The notes under the pieces are model-generated. The model was not told the DNA's origin. It saw nothing but the letters and a program-made list of their open reading frames with translations, and searched no databases. The translations under genes and the position numbers were made by a program. 64,000 nucleotides of DNA from contig DASRHP010000008.1 in the NCBI GenBank assembly GCA_035650475.1, positions 62,001 through 126,000 on the forward strand. The letters are read 5' to 3'. Positions 1 through 8,307 of the stretch are shown in pieces (the stretch's first letter is position 1; each line of letters begins with the position of its first letter). The stretch comes from Candidatus Binataceae bacterium (lineage in GTDB: Bacteria > Desulfobacterota > Binatia > Binatales > Binataceae).

Positions 1-179
1 GGTTCCGATTCCGACGGCACCTGCGTCCAGTCGTCGTCCTGGGCGAACGCGGGCCGCAGGCAAAGCGCGAGACATCCCAGCGTCACAAGCAGGGCGAGGA
101 CGGGCACGTGAAGCGCTTTCGACGCTCCCGATAGCGGCCGCCACTGTGTGTGTATCGTTTGCGGTAGCGAATCGGCCAT
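1..179 (-). CDS. Exported protein, N-terminal part only (runs off the window)
   Basis: Only the first 59 codons are in the window. The ATG at 179-177 is preceded at good spacing by AAGGAGG. The translation opens MADSLPQTIHTQW, then has a hydrophobic core (VPVLALLVTLGCLALC) and RPAFA before QDDDW, which reads as a Sec signal peptide cut after AFA. The cysteines lie inside the hydrophobic core and do not form a convincing lipobox. The mature protein is not visible, so no function can be given. It is read in the same direction as the metallo-hydrolase gene, 72 nt downstream of that gene's stop, so the two may share a message. Confidence 0.6.
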   Translation of the reverse strand, partial: MADSLPQTIHTQWRPLSGASKALHVPVLALLVTLGCLALCLRPAFAQDDDWTQVPSESE

Positions 180-251
180 TGCGCCGCCTCCTTCCGCATC
201 CATGTGACCGCAGGCACCAGTCGGTTATCACGCTCTACAACACTATATAAC

Positions 252-1223
252 TTATTCTGGCATGGCTAGACGAGCCGTCCAGCCCTCTCGTTCGACTGCC
301 CGCGGCAGCGTCCAGGCGACGCCGATGCGGCGGATCACGACGCGGTCGGCCTGCGCTTTGGCGGCCGCGAGCAGCCTGCGCATAGGTTCGTCCATCGGTT
401 CCTTGGACAGCCGAAACGTTCCCCAGTGCAATGGGATGAGGTAGCGCGCTCCGCTTTGCTGGAACATCTCCCACACCTGCTCGGGGTTGGCGTGGTTGCG
501 GATCCACGGGTCGTAGGCTGCGATCGAGAAGGCCGCGATGTCGGGCGGGTCGGAGTGCAGCGTGGCGAACATCGGCGTGTACGCGCTGTCACACGCGAGG
601 AGCATCCGCACGCCGTCGCGCTCGAGCAAGTAGCTGTTATAGCCGTAGGCGCGGCCGAACGGCGGCCATCGCACGCCCCAATGGCGCGCGCCTATCGCCT
701 CGATTCGAAGCCCTTTGACCTCCGCGCGCTCGCCCCATCGAAGCTCGCGGACGTTGCCGAAGCCGAGCGGACGGATCAGATCGCCGCATCCCGCGCACGC
801 GATCACTTCCGCGCTCTTCGGCAGCGCGCGCAGCGAGGGGAGGTCGAGATGGTCCATGTGCGCGTGGGTTACCAGGATGACGTCGACGTTCTGAAGCTCG
901 GCGGGCGAAAGCGGCGGCGGGATGTGGCGGCGCGGCCCGATCGTCAGAAGGCCGGCGACCGAGAGCCCGACCCGGTTGAACAGCGTCGGGTCGCTTATCG
1001 CGCGCACGCCGAACCAGTCCATCAGGAGCGCCGAATGGCCGAGGTTGGCGATCGTCAGCCGCTCGTCCGACCATCGCGCCGGGTCGAGCCGGCCCGCGGA
1101 CGCCGCTGCGGCCGCGCCACGGGAGGCTGGAGCCCCGTCCGAAGCCGTCGACCTGATGAGCCCGGCGCCGACCGCGAATGCAGCCGCCACGAGCGAGATA
1201 GCCGCCACCCTGCGCCACGTCAT
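252..1223 (-). CDS. MBL-fold metallo-hydrolase, NAPE-PLD/UlaG-like, membrane-anchored
   Basis: A metallo-beta-lactamase-fold hydrolase of about 323 residues. The metal-binding signature THAHMDHLD is near residue 120, followed by later ligands in GARHWG, LACDSAYTP and the C-terminal IPLHWGTF. This arrangement is typical of the COG2220 group, which includes N-acyl-phosphatidylethanolamine phospholipase D; the true substrate cannot be read from sequence. The chosen ATG at 1223 opens MTWRRVAAISLVAAAFAVGAG, a signal anchor or signal peptide, so the enzyme probably works at the periplasmic face. A start 21 codons upstream (1286) is possible but would bury the signal. It is divergent from the nuclease gene with only about 30 nt between starts. 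Confidence 0.85.
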   Translation of the reverse strand: MTWRRVAAISLVAAAFAVGAGLIRSTASDGAPASRGAAAAASAGRLDPARWSDERLTIANLGHSALLMDWFGVRAISDPTLFNRVGLSVAGLLTIGPRRHIPPPLSPAELQNVDVILVTHAHMDHLDLPSLRALPKSAEVIACAGCGDLIRPLGFGNVRELRWGERAEVKGLRIEAIGARHWGVRWPPFGRAYGYNSYLLERDGVRMLLACDSAYTPMFATLHSDPPDIAAFSIAAYDPWIRNHANPEQVWEMFQQSGARYLIPLHWGTFRLSKEPMDEPMRRLLAAAKAQADRVVIRRIGVAWTLPRAVEREGWTARLAMPE

Positions 1224-1252
1224 TCGAAAATATCGTCTCCCGCGGCCAGCAT

Positions 1253-3178
1253 ATGCTTTACGGCGGCGGCCTGATAAAGGAAACACAATACGAAGCTGCG
1301 GGGTGGAGCGTGGCGGCGTTCGGGGGCGGGGCTGGATTTTCGGGGGCGAGTGCGCGCGAGAAGCTTTATACCTATCTGCAGCGCCAGCCCGCCGGCGCCC
1401 ATACCGGCGAACTCGTCGGCCTGCTCTTCCGGGGCGCAGGCTCCGACCCCGAGCTTGGCCCGCACATAGTCCATCGCCTGCTCGGCGCCGATCCCAACTT
1501 CGTTTTCGATGCGGCGAGCGACACGTGGTCGCTGCGCGGCGCCGAGCAGCTACGGGTCCCTCTCGATCAGGCGCGCTACGTCGTTGTCGATCTCGAGACG
1601 ACCGGCGGGCGTCCCGGCCCGGGCACGATCATCGAGATCGGCGCCTACCGGATGGCGGGACTGCGAATGACCGAGTCGTTCGCGACCCTGGTGCGTCCGC
1701 GGGCTCCGATTTCGCCGTTCGTCACGCGGCTTACGTCGATTACCAACGAGATGGTGGCCGAGGCACCGCCGATCGAACGCGTGCTCGGCGAGTTCCGCGA
1801 CTTTCTCGGCGACGCCGTGATGGTCGCGCACAATGCCGCGTTCGACTTCGCGTTTCTCGATTTCGAATTCCGCCGCCTGTTCGGAATCGGGCTCAAGAAC
1901 CCGGTGCTATGCACGCTGCGCCTCGCCCGCCGTTTCGCGCCGTCTTTGCGCCGCCGCCGGCTCGACGCCCTCGCCGAGCACTACGGGCTCAGCACCGCTG
2001 GACGCCACCGCGGGCTCGGCGACGCGCGGATGGCGGCCGAGCTGCTCGCGATTTTTCTCGAGCTCGCCGCACAGAACGGGGTGAATCGCCTCGACCGCCT
2101 GCTCGATCTGCACGGGCGCGGCGCCGCCGGCCGGCGAATCGAGCGCCACGTCGCGCCCGAAGTTATCGCCGCGCTGCCCGCCGCGCCCGGCGTCTATCTG
2201 ATGCGCAACGAGCGCGGCGACTTGCTCTACATCGGAAAGGCGCGCCGGCTCAGAGAGCGGGTAAGCTCGTATTTCAACGGCGCAATGGGCACCCGCGCCA
2301 GGACGGCCGAGCTGGTCAGCCACGTCCATGCGATCGAAACCCGCATCACGCCCTCGGCGCTCGACGCCGCGCTGCTCGAGGCGCGGCTCATCCGCGAACG
2401 CAAGCCGCCATACAACCGGATGCTCAAGGGAGCGGCGCCGGCCTACTTCGTCAGGCTGGACCTGAGCGATCCTTTTCCGCGCCTTGTGATATCGACGCGG
2501 CTGACGGTGCGGCGCGGCGTGATGCAGCTGGGGCCGTTCGTCGGCCGCGCCGGCGTCGAGCGCGCGGCGCGCGCGCTCGGGCGCATTCTGGGGCTGCGCA
2601 CGTGCGCGGGCAAGCTCGCCCCGGAGGCCGACTTCTCGCCTTGCGTGTACGGCCAGATGGGGCAGTGCGCGATGCCCTGCAATCTGAGCATCGACGAAGA
2701 CGGCTACGGCGCGCGCGTGCGGCGCGCGATCGAGTTCCTGCGCGGACGCAGCGGGCCGCTGCTCGGCGAAGTCGCGCGGGCGCGCGAACAGGCGGCGAGC
2801 GCGATGCGCTTCGAGGAGGCCGCGCGATGGCATCGCGACCTCGAAGCGCTGGCCACGCTCGCCGCGCGCGCCGAGCGGCTAAGCCGCGTCGTCACCGAGA
2901 ACAATCTGGTGATCGTGGTCGGCGCCGGCGCCGCGCGCGTCGCCCACGTCGTGCTCAGCGGACGCCTTGCGCTCTCGCAGCCGCTGGATTCGGAGGCCGC
3001 CGCGCAGGCGGTCGCGGCCTTCGTCGCCGCCAATTATGAGAGCTACCGCGTGCGTCCGGTTGCGCGCGAGGAGCTGGAGGCGATGGCGATCGTCGCGCGA
3101 TGGCTTGGCGAGCGCGACCCGTCCGACGGCCGGCTGATCTACCTTCACGGCCCGGCCCTCCCTCCCGCCGCGCTCTGA
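1253..3178 (+). CDS. DEDDh exonuclease / GIY-YIG (UvrC/Cho-like) nuclease fusion
   Basis: A 641-residue protein with two nuclease halves. A DnaQ-type 3'-5' exonuclease domain lies at about 108-275, with VVVDLETTGG, HNAAFDFAF and HRGLGDARM supplying the DEDDh acidic residues and histidine. A GIY-YIG domain follows at about 305-390 (GVYLMRNERGDLLYIGKA). The rest resembles the UvrC cysteine region (CVYGQMGQCAMPC) and UVR helices near 505-530 (ARAREQAASAMRFEEAARW). The UvrC C-terminal RNase H-like half is absent, so it would make at most the 3' incision, as Cho does. Such fusions are known in several phyla; a role in nucleotide excision or crosslink repair is inferred. The first 20 codons are poorly supported, and a GTG near 1310 is an alternative start. 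Confidence 0.85.
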   Translation: MLYGGGLIKETQYEAAGWSVAAFGGGAGFSGASAREKLYTYLQRQPAGAHTGELVGLLFRGAGSDPELGPHIVHRLLGADPNFVFDAASDTWSLRGAEQLRVPLDQARYVVVDLETTGGRPGPGTIIEIGAYRMAGLRMTESFATLVRPRAPISPFVTRLTSITNEMVAEAPPIERVLGEFRDFLGDAVMVAHNAAFDFAFLDFEFRRLFGIGLKNPVLCTLRLARRFAPSLRRRRLDALAEHYGLSTAGRHRGLGDARMAAELLAIFLELAAQNGVNRLDRLLDLHGRGAAGRRIERHVAPEVIAALPAAPGVYLMRNERGDLLYIGKARRLRERVSSYFNGAMGTRARTAELVSHVHAIETRITPSALDAALLEARLIRERKPPYNRMLKGAAPAYFVRLDLSDPFPRLVISTRLTVRRGVMQLGPFVGRAGVERAARALGRILGLRTCAGKLAPEADFSPCVYGQMGQCAMPCNLSIDEDGYGARVRRAIEFLRGRSGPLLGEVARAREQAASAMRFEEAARWHRDLEALATLAARAERLSRVVTENNLVIVVGAGAARVAHVVLSGRLALSQPLDSEAAAQAVAAFVAANYESYRVRPVAREELEAMAIVARWLGERDPSDGRLIYLHGPALPPAAL

Positions 3179-3290
3179 AGGCGCCGCAAGCGGGGCTTTC
3201 CACGCGCGCACGCGACGGCGCTATACTCCGCCTCGGGAGCGACGGTGCGGTCGCCGCCGCTCCCAAACCCGCCAGAGGGAGGATGGAGCG

Positions 3291-4421
3291 ATGCGCAACT
3301 GGATCCGCTTTCCGCGTATCGAGGGCGTCGCCTCGCGCCAGGCGCACTGTGACCTGCCCGAGGGGACCTACGAGCGCGAACTCGGACGCGAGGGCTTCTT
3401 CGGGCCGTCCACCCAGATGTACCATCGCCATCCGCCGACCGGATGGAGCGCTTGGGAGGGGCCGCTGCGCCCGCGCGCCTTCAATCTCAACCGCCTCGAG
3501 AGCCGCAGCGGGTCGCCTTGGGAAGCGTATCCCGTGCTCGCCAACGCGCATCTGCAACTGCGATGGTGGCGATGCGCCGCGAGCATGAAGGACCTCGTGC
3601 GCAACGCCGACGGCGACGAGCTGCTGTTCATCCACGAGGGCGGCGGCGAGCTGTTCTGCGATTACGGCCATCTCACCCTGCGCGACGGCGACTACCTCGT
3701 GCTGCCGCGCGGCACCGCGTGGCGGATCGAAACGGCCGCCCCGCTGAGCGCACTGCTGGTCGAGGCGACCGGCGACTCCTACCAGCTTCCCGACAAGGGC
3801 ATCCTTGGCAACCAGGCGATCTTCGATCCCGCCGTGCTCGACACCCCGCGCCTCGACGACGCCTTCCACGCGCAGCAGGACGAGCGGCCGTGGCGGATCG
3901 TGATCAAGCGGCGCGACCGGCTGAGCACGGTGACCTATCCGTTCAACCCGCTCGACGCGGTGGGATGGCATGGCGACCTGGCGCCGGTGCGGCTCAACTG
4001 GCGCGACCTGCGGCCGGTGGTGAGCGCGCGCTACCACGTACCGCCCTCGGCCCACGTCAACTTCGTCGCCGAGCGGTTTGTGGTCGGCACTTTCGCGCCG
4101 CGGCCGATCGAGTCCGACCCGGGCGCGCTCAAGGTGCCGTTTTTCCACAACGACGACGATATCGACGAGGTAATCTTCCTCCATCGCGGACAGTTCTTTA
4201 GCCGCGACAACTTCGGCCCCGGGATGCTGAGCCTCCATCCGTGCGGCTTCCCGCACGGCCCCCAGCCCAAGGCCTTCGCGCTCGGCGCGCGGCGCGCACG
4301 CGCGGAGACCGACGAGGTCGCGGTCTATATCGATACCCGTGATCCGGTCGAGATGGCCGAGCAAATGGCTGCGGTCGAGGATCCGGCCTACGTGGATGCA
4401 TGGAAGGCGCCGGCGCAATGA
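3291..4421 (+). CDS. hmgA: Homogentisate 1,2-dioxygenase
   Basis: Opens the ring of homogentisate to maleylacetoacetate in tyrosine and phenylalanine breakdown, using Fe(II) and O2 in the cytoplasm. The 376-residue protein is a double cupin, somewhat shorter than the roughly 440-residue human enzyme, as is usual for the short bacterial forms. The C-terminal cupin carries the likely iron ligands: FFHNDDDIDEVIF supplies a His and Glu, and the HPCGFPHGPQP stretch a further His. The ATG at 3291 follows AGAGGGAGGA. The next gene is the next enzyme of the pathway, 13 nt downstream, so the two form an operon. Fumarylacetoacetate hydrolase, the third step, is not in the window. Confidence 0.9.
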   Translation: MRNWIRFPRIEGVASRQAHCDLPEGTYERELGREGFFGPSTQMYHRHPPTGWSAWEGPLRPRAFNLNRLESRSGSPWEAYPVLANAHLQLRWWRCAASMKDLVRNADGDELLFIHEGGGELFCDYGHLTLRDGDYLVLPRGTAWRIETAAPLSALLVEATGDSYQLPDKGILGNQAIFDPAVLDTPRLDDAFHAQQDERPWRIVIKRRDRLSTVTYPFNPLDAVGWHGDLAPVRLNWRDLRPVVSARYHVPPSAHVNFVAERFVVGTFAPRPIESDPGALKVPFFHNDDDIDEVIFLHRGQFFSRDNFGPGMLSLHPCGFPHGPQPKAFALGARRARAETDEVAVYIDTRDPVEMAEQMAAVEDPAYVDAWKAPAQ

Positions 4422-4434
4422 GAGGAGGACAGCG

Positions 4435-5076
4435 GTGAAACTCTACGGATACTGGCGTTCCTCGGCCTCGTACCGCGCGCGCATCGCGCTCAACCTTAAG
4501 GGACTCGCCTGGGAGTACGCGCCGGTAAACCTGCTGCGCGGCGAGTCGGCGGGCGCTGAGTACCGCAAGCTCAGCCCGCAGGCGATCATCCCCACGCTGG
4601 AAGACAATGGGCTGGTGATTCCGCAGTCGCTCGCGATCTGCGAGTACCTCGAAGAGCGCTATCCGAATCCGCCGCTACTGCCGCGCGATCCGGGCGGACG
4701 CGCGCGCGTGCGCGCGATCGCGCTCGCGGTCGCCTGCGAGATCCATCCGCTCGCCAACCGCCGTGTCCAGCAGTATCTGGGCGAGCGCTTCCATCTCGGC
4801 GAGGACGAACTTGGCGAGTGGAGCCGTCACTGGATCGCGCTTACGTTCGGAGCGATTGAGCAGATGCTCGCCGACTCGCCCTTGACGGGCCGCTTCTGCC
4901 ACGGCGATTCGCCGACCGTGGCGGATTGCTTCCTCGTGCCGCAGGTCTATAACGCCAACCGGGTCAAGCTCGATCTCGCGCCTTATCCGACGATCCGGCG
5001 GGTCAACGAGGAGTGCCTGAAGCTCAAGGAGTTCGATGCTGCCCGCCCCGAGCGCCAGCCCGACGCGCCGCGCTGA
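4435..5076 (+). CDS. maiA: Maleylacetoacetate isomerase (zeta-class glutathione transferase)
   Basis: A 213-residue glutathione transferase fold protein that isomerises maleylacetoacetate to fumarylacetoacetate with glutathione. The zeta-class N-terminal signature is seen as YWRSSASYRARIALNLKG, where the usual SSCSWR has become SSASYR; the first Ser is kept. PQSLAICEYLEERYP forms the glutathione-binding helix region and an all-helical C-terminal domain follows (GDSPTVADCFLVPQ). The start is the GTG at 4435 preceded by AGAGGAGGA; an upstream ATG in frame would overlap hmgA by about 80 nt and lacks such a site. It sits 13 nt behind hmgA, which supports pathway membership over a general detoxifying transferase. 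Confidence 0.9.
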   Translation: MKLYGYWRSSASYRARIALNLKGLAWEYAPVNLLRGESAGAEYRKLSPQAIIPTLEDNGLVIPQSLAICEYLEERYPNPPLLPRDPGGRARVRAIALAVACEIHPLANRRVQQYLGERFHLGEDELGEWSRHWIALTFGAIEQMLADSPLTGRFCHGDSPTVADCFLVPQVYNANRVKLDLAPYPTIRRVNEECLKLKEFDAARPERQPDAPR

Positions 5077-5164
5077 TCGGCGTCGATGCTTGAAGTTTGA
5101 TCCGGTGCGGCGGCGCGCTCATAATCGGCGCATCGACGCGCGGCGATTCGGTGGCGGAGGGGCG

Positions 5165-5794
5165 ATGACCAGGCATCCCGACCTGCGCTACGAGCGCAGG
5201 CTGTGGCGCAGCGGCGTGGAAGTGGTGGCGGGGCTTGACGAGGCCGGGGTAGGCCCGATGGCGGGGCCAGTGGTGGCGGCGGCGGCGATTTTCGCCCCCG
5301 AGGTCTTCATCAAGGGCGTGCACGACTCCAAGCAGCTTACCCCCGAGCGGCGCGCTGAGCTTTACGATCAAATAGTGGCCGACGCGCTGGCGTGGGCGGT
5401 CGGCATCGCCGAGCCGGCCGAGATCGATCAGCTCAACATCTACTGGGCGACCCGGCTGGCGGCGCGCCGCGCGCTCGCCGGGCTCAGCCGCGAGCCCGCC
5501 CACGTGCTGGTTGATGGGCGCGAGATCGCAAGCCTCGCCTACCCGCAGACCGCGATCGTGGGTGGCGATCGCAAGAGCTTCTGCATCGCGGCGGCCTCGA
5601 TCCTCGCCAAGGTGACGCGCGACCGGATGATGTGCGAGCACGACGAGCGCTATCCGGGTTACGGCTTCGCGCGGCACAAAGGCTACTGCACGCCCGAGCA
5701 TTTCGCGGCGCTGCGCGCGCTCGGTCCCTCGCCGATTCATCGCCGCTCCTTCGCGCCGGTTTTCGAGGCCGCGCAGCTCGCGTTCGACATCTGA
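5165..5794 (+). CDS. rnhB: Ribonuclease HII
   Basis: Cuts the RNA strand of RNA-DNA hybrids and removes single misincorporated ribonucleotides. The 209-residue length is standard. The catalytic acidic set is in place: DEAGVGPMAG near residues 25-34 gives the Asp-Glu pair, VHDSKQL keeps the family DSK motif, VLVDG the third acid and ITRD-like KVTRD the fourth. The C-terminal GYGFARHKGYCTPEH and GPSPIHRRSF motifs are diagnostic for RNase HII. The ATG at 5165 follows GGCGGAGGGGCG; upstream in-frame codons run back into maiA and are less likely. It is 88 nt behind maiA. Confidence 0.95.
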   Translation: MTRHPDLRYERRLWRSGVEVVAGLDEAGVGPMAGPVVAAAAIFAPEVFIKGVHDSKQLTPERRAELYDQIVADALAWAVGIAEPAEIDQLNIYWATRLAARRALAGLSREPAHVLVDGREIASLAYPQTAIVGGDRKSFCIAAASILAKVTRDRMMCEHDERYPGYGFARHKGYCTPEHFAALRALGPSPIHRRSFAPVFEAAQLAFDI

Positions 5795-5917
5795 AAAAGC
5801 GGCGGCCGCGCGCCTGCTGTTAACCGAGCGCGCCCCGGCACACGTCCACATGATTTATAACCCGGCGCGATTGCGTTAGAGTTCTCGATGAACGCTCGTC
5901 AAGTGAGGCGTTAACCG

Positions 5918-6928
5918 ATGGCTCTTGAGCGTGACAAGCACGTCGCCGAGCGCGCCCGCCTGACCCTGGGCGAGAGCGAGCTGTGCGAACTGTATCGCCG
6001 GATGGTGCTTATCCGGCGCTTTGAGGACAAGGTCGCCGAGATGTACAGCCGGGGCAAGATCACCGGCTTCTGTCATCTGTACGCCGGCGAGGAAGCGGTG
6101 GCGGTGGGCGCGATCTACGCGTTGTACGACAAGGACTACGTGGTCTCGACCTACCGCGAGCACGGGCATTGTCTGGCCAAGGGGGCATCGGCGCGCGCGG
6201 TGATGGCGGAGCTGTTCGGCAAGGTGACCGGCATCTCGCGCGGGCACGGCGGCTCGATGCATCTGTTCGACGCCAACCTGCGTTTCATGGGCGGCTACGC
6301 GATCGTCGGCGGCGGGCTGCCGCTGGCGGCCGGGCTGGGGCTCTCCTGTCAGTACAAGGAGGAGCCCGAGGTGGTGTGCTGCTTTTTCGGCGACGGCGCG
6401 CTGCCGCAGGGCGCCTTTCACGAGTCGCTCAACCTTGCCTCGCTCTGGAAGCTGCCCGTGGTCTTCATCTGTGAGAACAACTTTTACGGAATGGGCACGA
6501 TGGTGCAGAACGCGGTCGCGCAGGAGGAGCTGTACCGCTTTGCCCAGTCCTACAAGATTCCCGGCGTGCGTGTGGACGGCCAGGACGTGCTCGAGGTGTA
6601 CGCCGCGGTGACCGAGGCGGTAGCGCGCGCGCGCGAAGGCGACGGGCCGTCATTGATCGAGGCCGTCACCTATCGCTACCGGGGCCACTCGATGTCGGAC
6701 CCGGCCGAGTACCGCTCCAAGCGCGAGGAACGTCTGTGGCAGGAGCGCGATCCGATCAAGAACCTGCGCCGCCACATGCTGGGCGACAACCCCGCGGTGG
6801 AGCCGCGCCTGGAGAAGATCGAGCACGAGGTGGACGACGTGATCGCCGACGCGGTGCGCTTCGCCGACGAGAGCCCCGAGCCCGGGCTCGACGAGTTGGG
6901 CAAGTACGTTTACGTCGAGCAGAGCTGA
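5918..6928 (+). CDS. pdhA: Pyruvate dehydrogenase E1 component, alpha subunit
   Basis: Binds thiamine diphosphate and, with the beta subunit, decarboxylates pyruvate and passes the acetyl group to the lipoyl arm of E2. At 336 residues it is the heterotetrameric alpha type. GHGGSMHLFD and the diphosphate motif GDGALPQGAFHESLN...CENNFYGMGT are intact, as is the loop RYRGHSMSDPAEYR. It is followed after 10 nt by pdhB and then by E2, E3 and lipoate genes. That order argues for pyruvate as substrate; branched-chain and acetoin dehydrogenases have similar sequences but different surroundings. Confidence 0.93.
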   Translation: MALERDKHVAERARLTLGESELCELYRRMVLIRRFEDKVAEMYSRGKITGFCHLYAGEEAVAVGAIYALYDKDYVVSTYREHGHCLAKGASARAVMAELFGKVTGISRGHGGSMHLFDANLRFMGGYAIVGGGLPLAAGLGLSCQYKEEPEVVCCFFGDGALPQGAFHESLNLASLWKLPVVFICENNFYGMGTMVQNAVAQEELYRFAQSYKIPGVRVDGQDVLEVYAAVTEAVARAREGDGPSLIEAVTYRYRGHSMSDPAEYRSKREERLWQERDPIKNLRRHMLGDNPAVEPRLEKIEHEVDDVIADAVRFADESPEPGLDELGKYVYVEQS

Positions 6929-6938
6929 GGGGGCGGAG

Positions 6939-7910
6939 ATGGCACAGATAACCTACCGCGAGGCGCTCAACCAGGCCCTGCGCGAGGAGCTCGCGCGCGA
7001 CGAGCGCGTCTTCATTATGGGCGAGGAGGTCGGCTACTTCGGCGGCGCCTTCAAGGTCACCGATGGTCTGCTCGCGCTCTTCGGTGAAAAGCGCGTGCGC
7101 GACACGCCGATCTCGGAACTGACGATCGTGGGTGCTGGAATCGGCGCCGCCATGGGCGGCCTCAAGCCGATCGTCGAGTTGATGACGATCAACTTCGGCC
7201 TGCTCGCGATGGACCAGATCGTCAACCACGCGGCGAAGATCCATTACATGTTCGGCGGCCACGCCAAGGTGCCGGTCGTGATCCGTGCGCCCCAGGGCGG
7301 CGGTCATCAGCTCGGCGCCCAGCACAGTCAGAGCCTGGAGGCCTACTTCCTGCACTGCCCCGGCCTGCGCGTGGTGATCCCGGCCACCGCGGCTGACGCC
7401 AAGGGCCTGCTCAAGAGCGTGATCCGCCAGGACGATCCGGTGATCTTCCTCGAGCACGAGAGCCTCTACGGCGTGAAGGGCGAAGTTCCCGAGGGTGAGT
7501 ACCTCGTGCCGCTCGGGCGGGCCAACGTGATGCGCGAGGGCAAGGACGTCACGATCGTCTCATATTCCAAGTGCGTGTTCGACGCGCTGCGGGCGGCCGA
7601 GGCGCTGGAGAACGAGGGCATCGACGCCGAGGTCATCGACCTGCGCACGCTCAACCCGCTCGATCTCCCAACCGTGGTCGAGTCGGTCAAGAAGACCGGC
7701 AAGGCGATCGTGGTGTACGAGGGATGGCGCACGGGCGGCGCGGGCGCCGAGATCGCCGCTCAGATCTACGAGGCCGCCTTCGACAACCTGGATGCGCCGG
7801 TCGAACGGGTGGCGACGCTCGACACCCCGCTGCCGTACAACAAGCGACTCGAGCATGCGGCGCTGCCGAGCCCGGACCAGATCGTCAGGGCGGCCGAGCG
7901 GCTGACCTGA
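6939..7910 (+). CDS. pdhB: Pyruvate dehydrogenase E1 component, beta subunit
   Basis: The 323-residue beta subunit completes the thiamine-diphosphate site of the E1 heterotetramer. Typical features are MGEEVGYFGGAFKVT near the N-terminus, DTPISELTIVGAGIGAAMGG, the EHESLYG segment and the C-terminal transketolase domain with VIDLRTLNPLD and DTPLPYNKRLEHAALPS. The start lies 10 nt after the pdhA stop behind GGGGGCGGAG, so both subunits are made from one message in similar amounts. The gene ends in front of a small gene on the other strand, which separates it from pdhC by about 400 nt. Confidence 0.94.
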   Translation: MAQITYREALNQALREELARDERVFIMGEEVGYFGGAFKVTDGLLALFGEKRVRDTPISELTIVGAGIGAAMGGLKPIVELMTINFGLLAMDQIVNHAAKIHYMFGGHAKVPVVIRAPQGGGHQLGAQHSQSLEAYFLHCPGLRVVIPATAADAKGLLKSVIRQDDPVIFLEHESLYGVKGEVPEGEYLVPLGRANVMREGKDVTIVSYSKCVFDALRAAEALENEGIDAEVIDLRTLNPLDLPTVVESVKKTGKAIVVYEGWRTGGAGAEIAAQIYEAAFDNLDAPVERVATLDTPLPYNKRLEHAALPSPDQIVRAAERLT

Positions 7911-7935
7911 GCGCGATGGGCCGGTCGGCGGCGCC

Positions 7936-8223
7936 TCATCGCGATGCCTGCGCGGCGAGTTCGCTCAGCCGGCGAGTCGCAAAGTAGCCGAGGAAGAGCG
8001 TGCGCATGGCCCAGGTACGGCGGTCAGCCCCGGCGCGGGGCGCCGCGCCCAAGCTCCATAGCGCTTCGATCACATGGATTACCACGGTTATGTCGAACAG
8101 CCATCGCGCCGCTACCCCGGCCCATGTGGCGCGCAGCCCGGGCGCGGTCGCCAGCAGGCCCAGCGCCATCCAGTAGAATCCGACCTTGAGCCAGTCGCGC
8201 TCCGGAATTTCGATGATTTCCAT
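7936..8223 (-). CDS. Small membrane protein, DUF4499 (TMEM254)-like
   Basis: A 95-residue protein read against the direction of the surrounding pdh genes. It has two hydrophobic spans (FYWMALGLLATAPGL and ITVVIHVIEALWSLG) and a third shorter one (TLFLGYFA). The pattern HVIEALWSL followed about 18 residues later by a TLFLGYF helix recalls the DUF4499/TMEM254 family; this is recognition from memory, not a search. AGGAGG stands about 10 nt before the ATG at 8223, which supports real translation. Function is unknown. Its insertion means pdhC probably has its own promoter or is reached by read-through. Confidence 0.6.
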   Translation of the reverse strand: MEIIEIPERDWLKVGFYWMALGLLATAPGLRATWAGVAARWLFDITVVIHVIEALWSLGAAPRAGADRRTWAMRTLFLGYFATRRLSELAAQASR

Positions 8224-8307
8224 TCGCGCGCGTCCTCCTCGCTATGCCGCGCGCGCTTGCTTGTCGCGCGCGCGGGCGCGGGAGCAAGATAGCAAGGGAG
8301 TTGCGCC

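Noticed and set aside
426..1274. Long plus-strand frame over the metallo-hydrolase gene
   Set aside because: It is antisense to a gene with clear catalytic motifs, and its Arg/Val-rich translation has no family likeness.
2955..4418. Minus-strand frame of 487 codons over hmgA and the nuclease gene end
   Set aside because: Open only because of GC-rich codon bias; hmgA on the plus strand has all its motifs.
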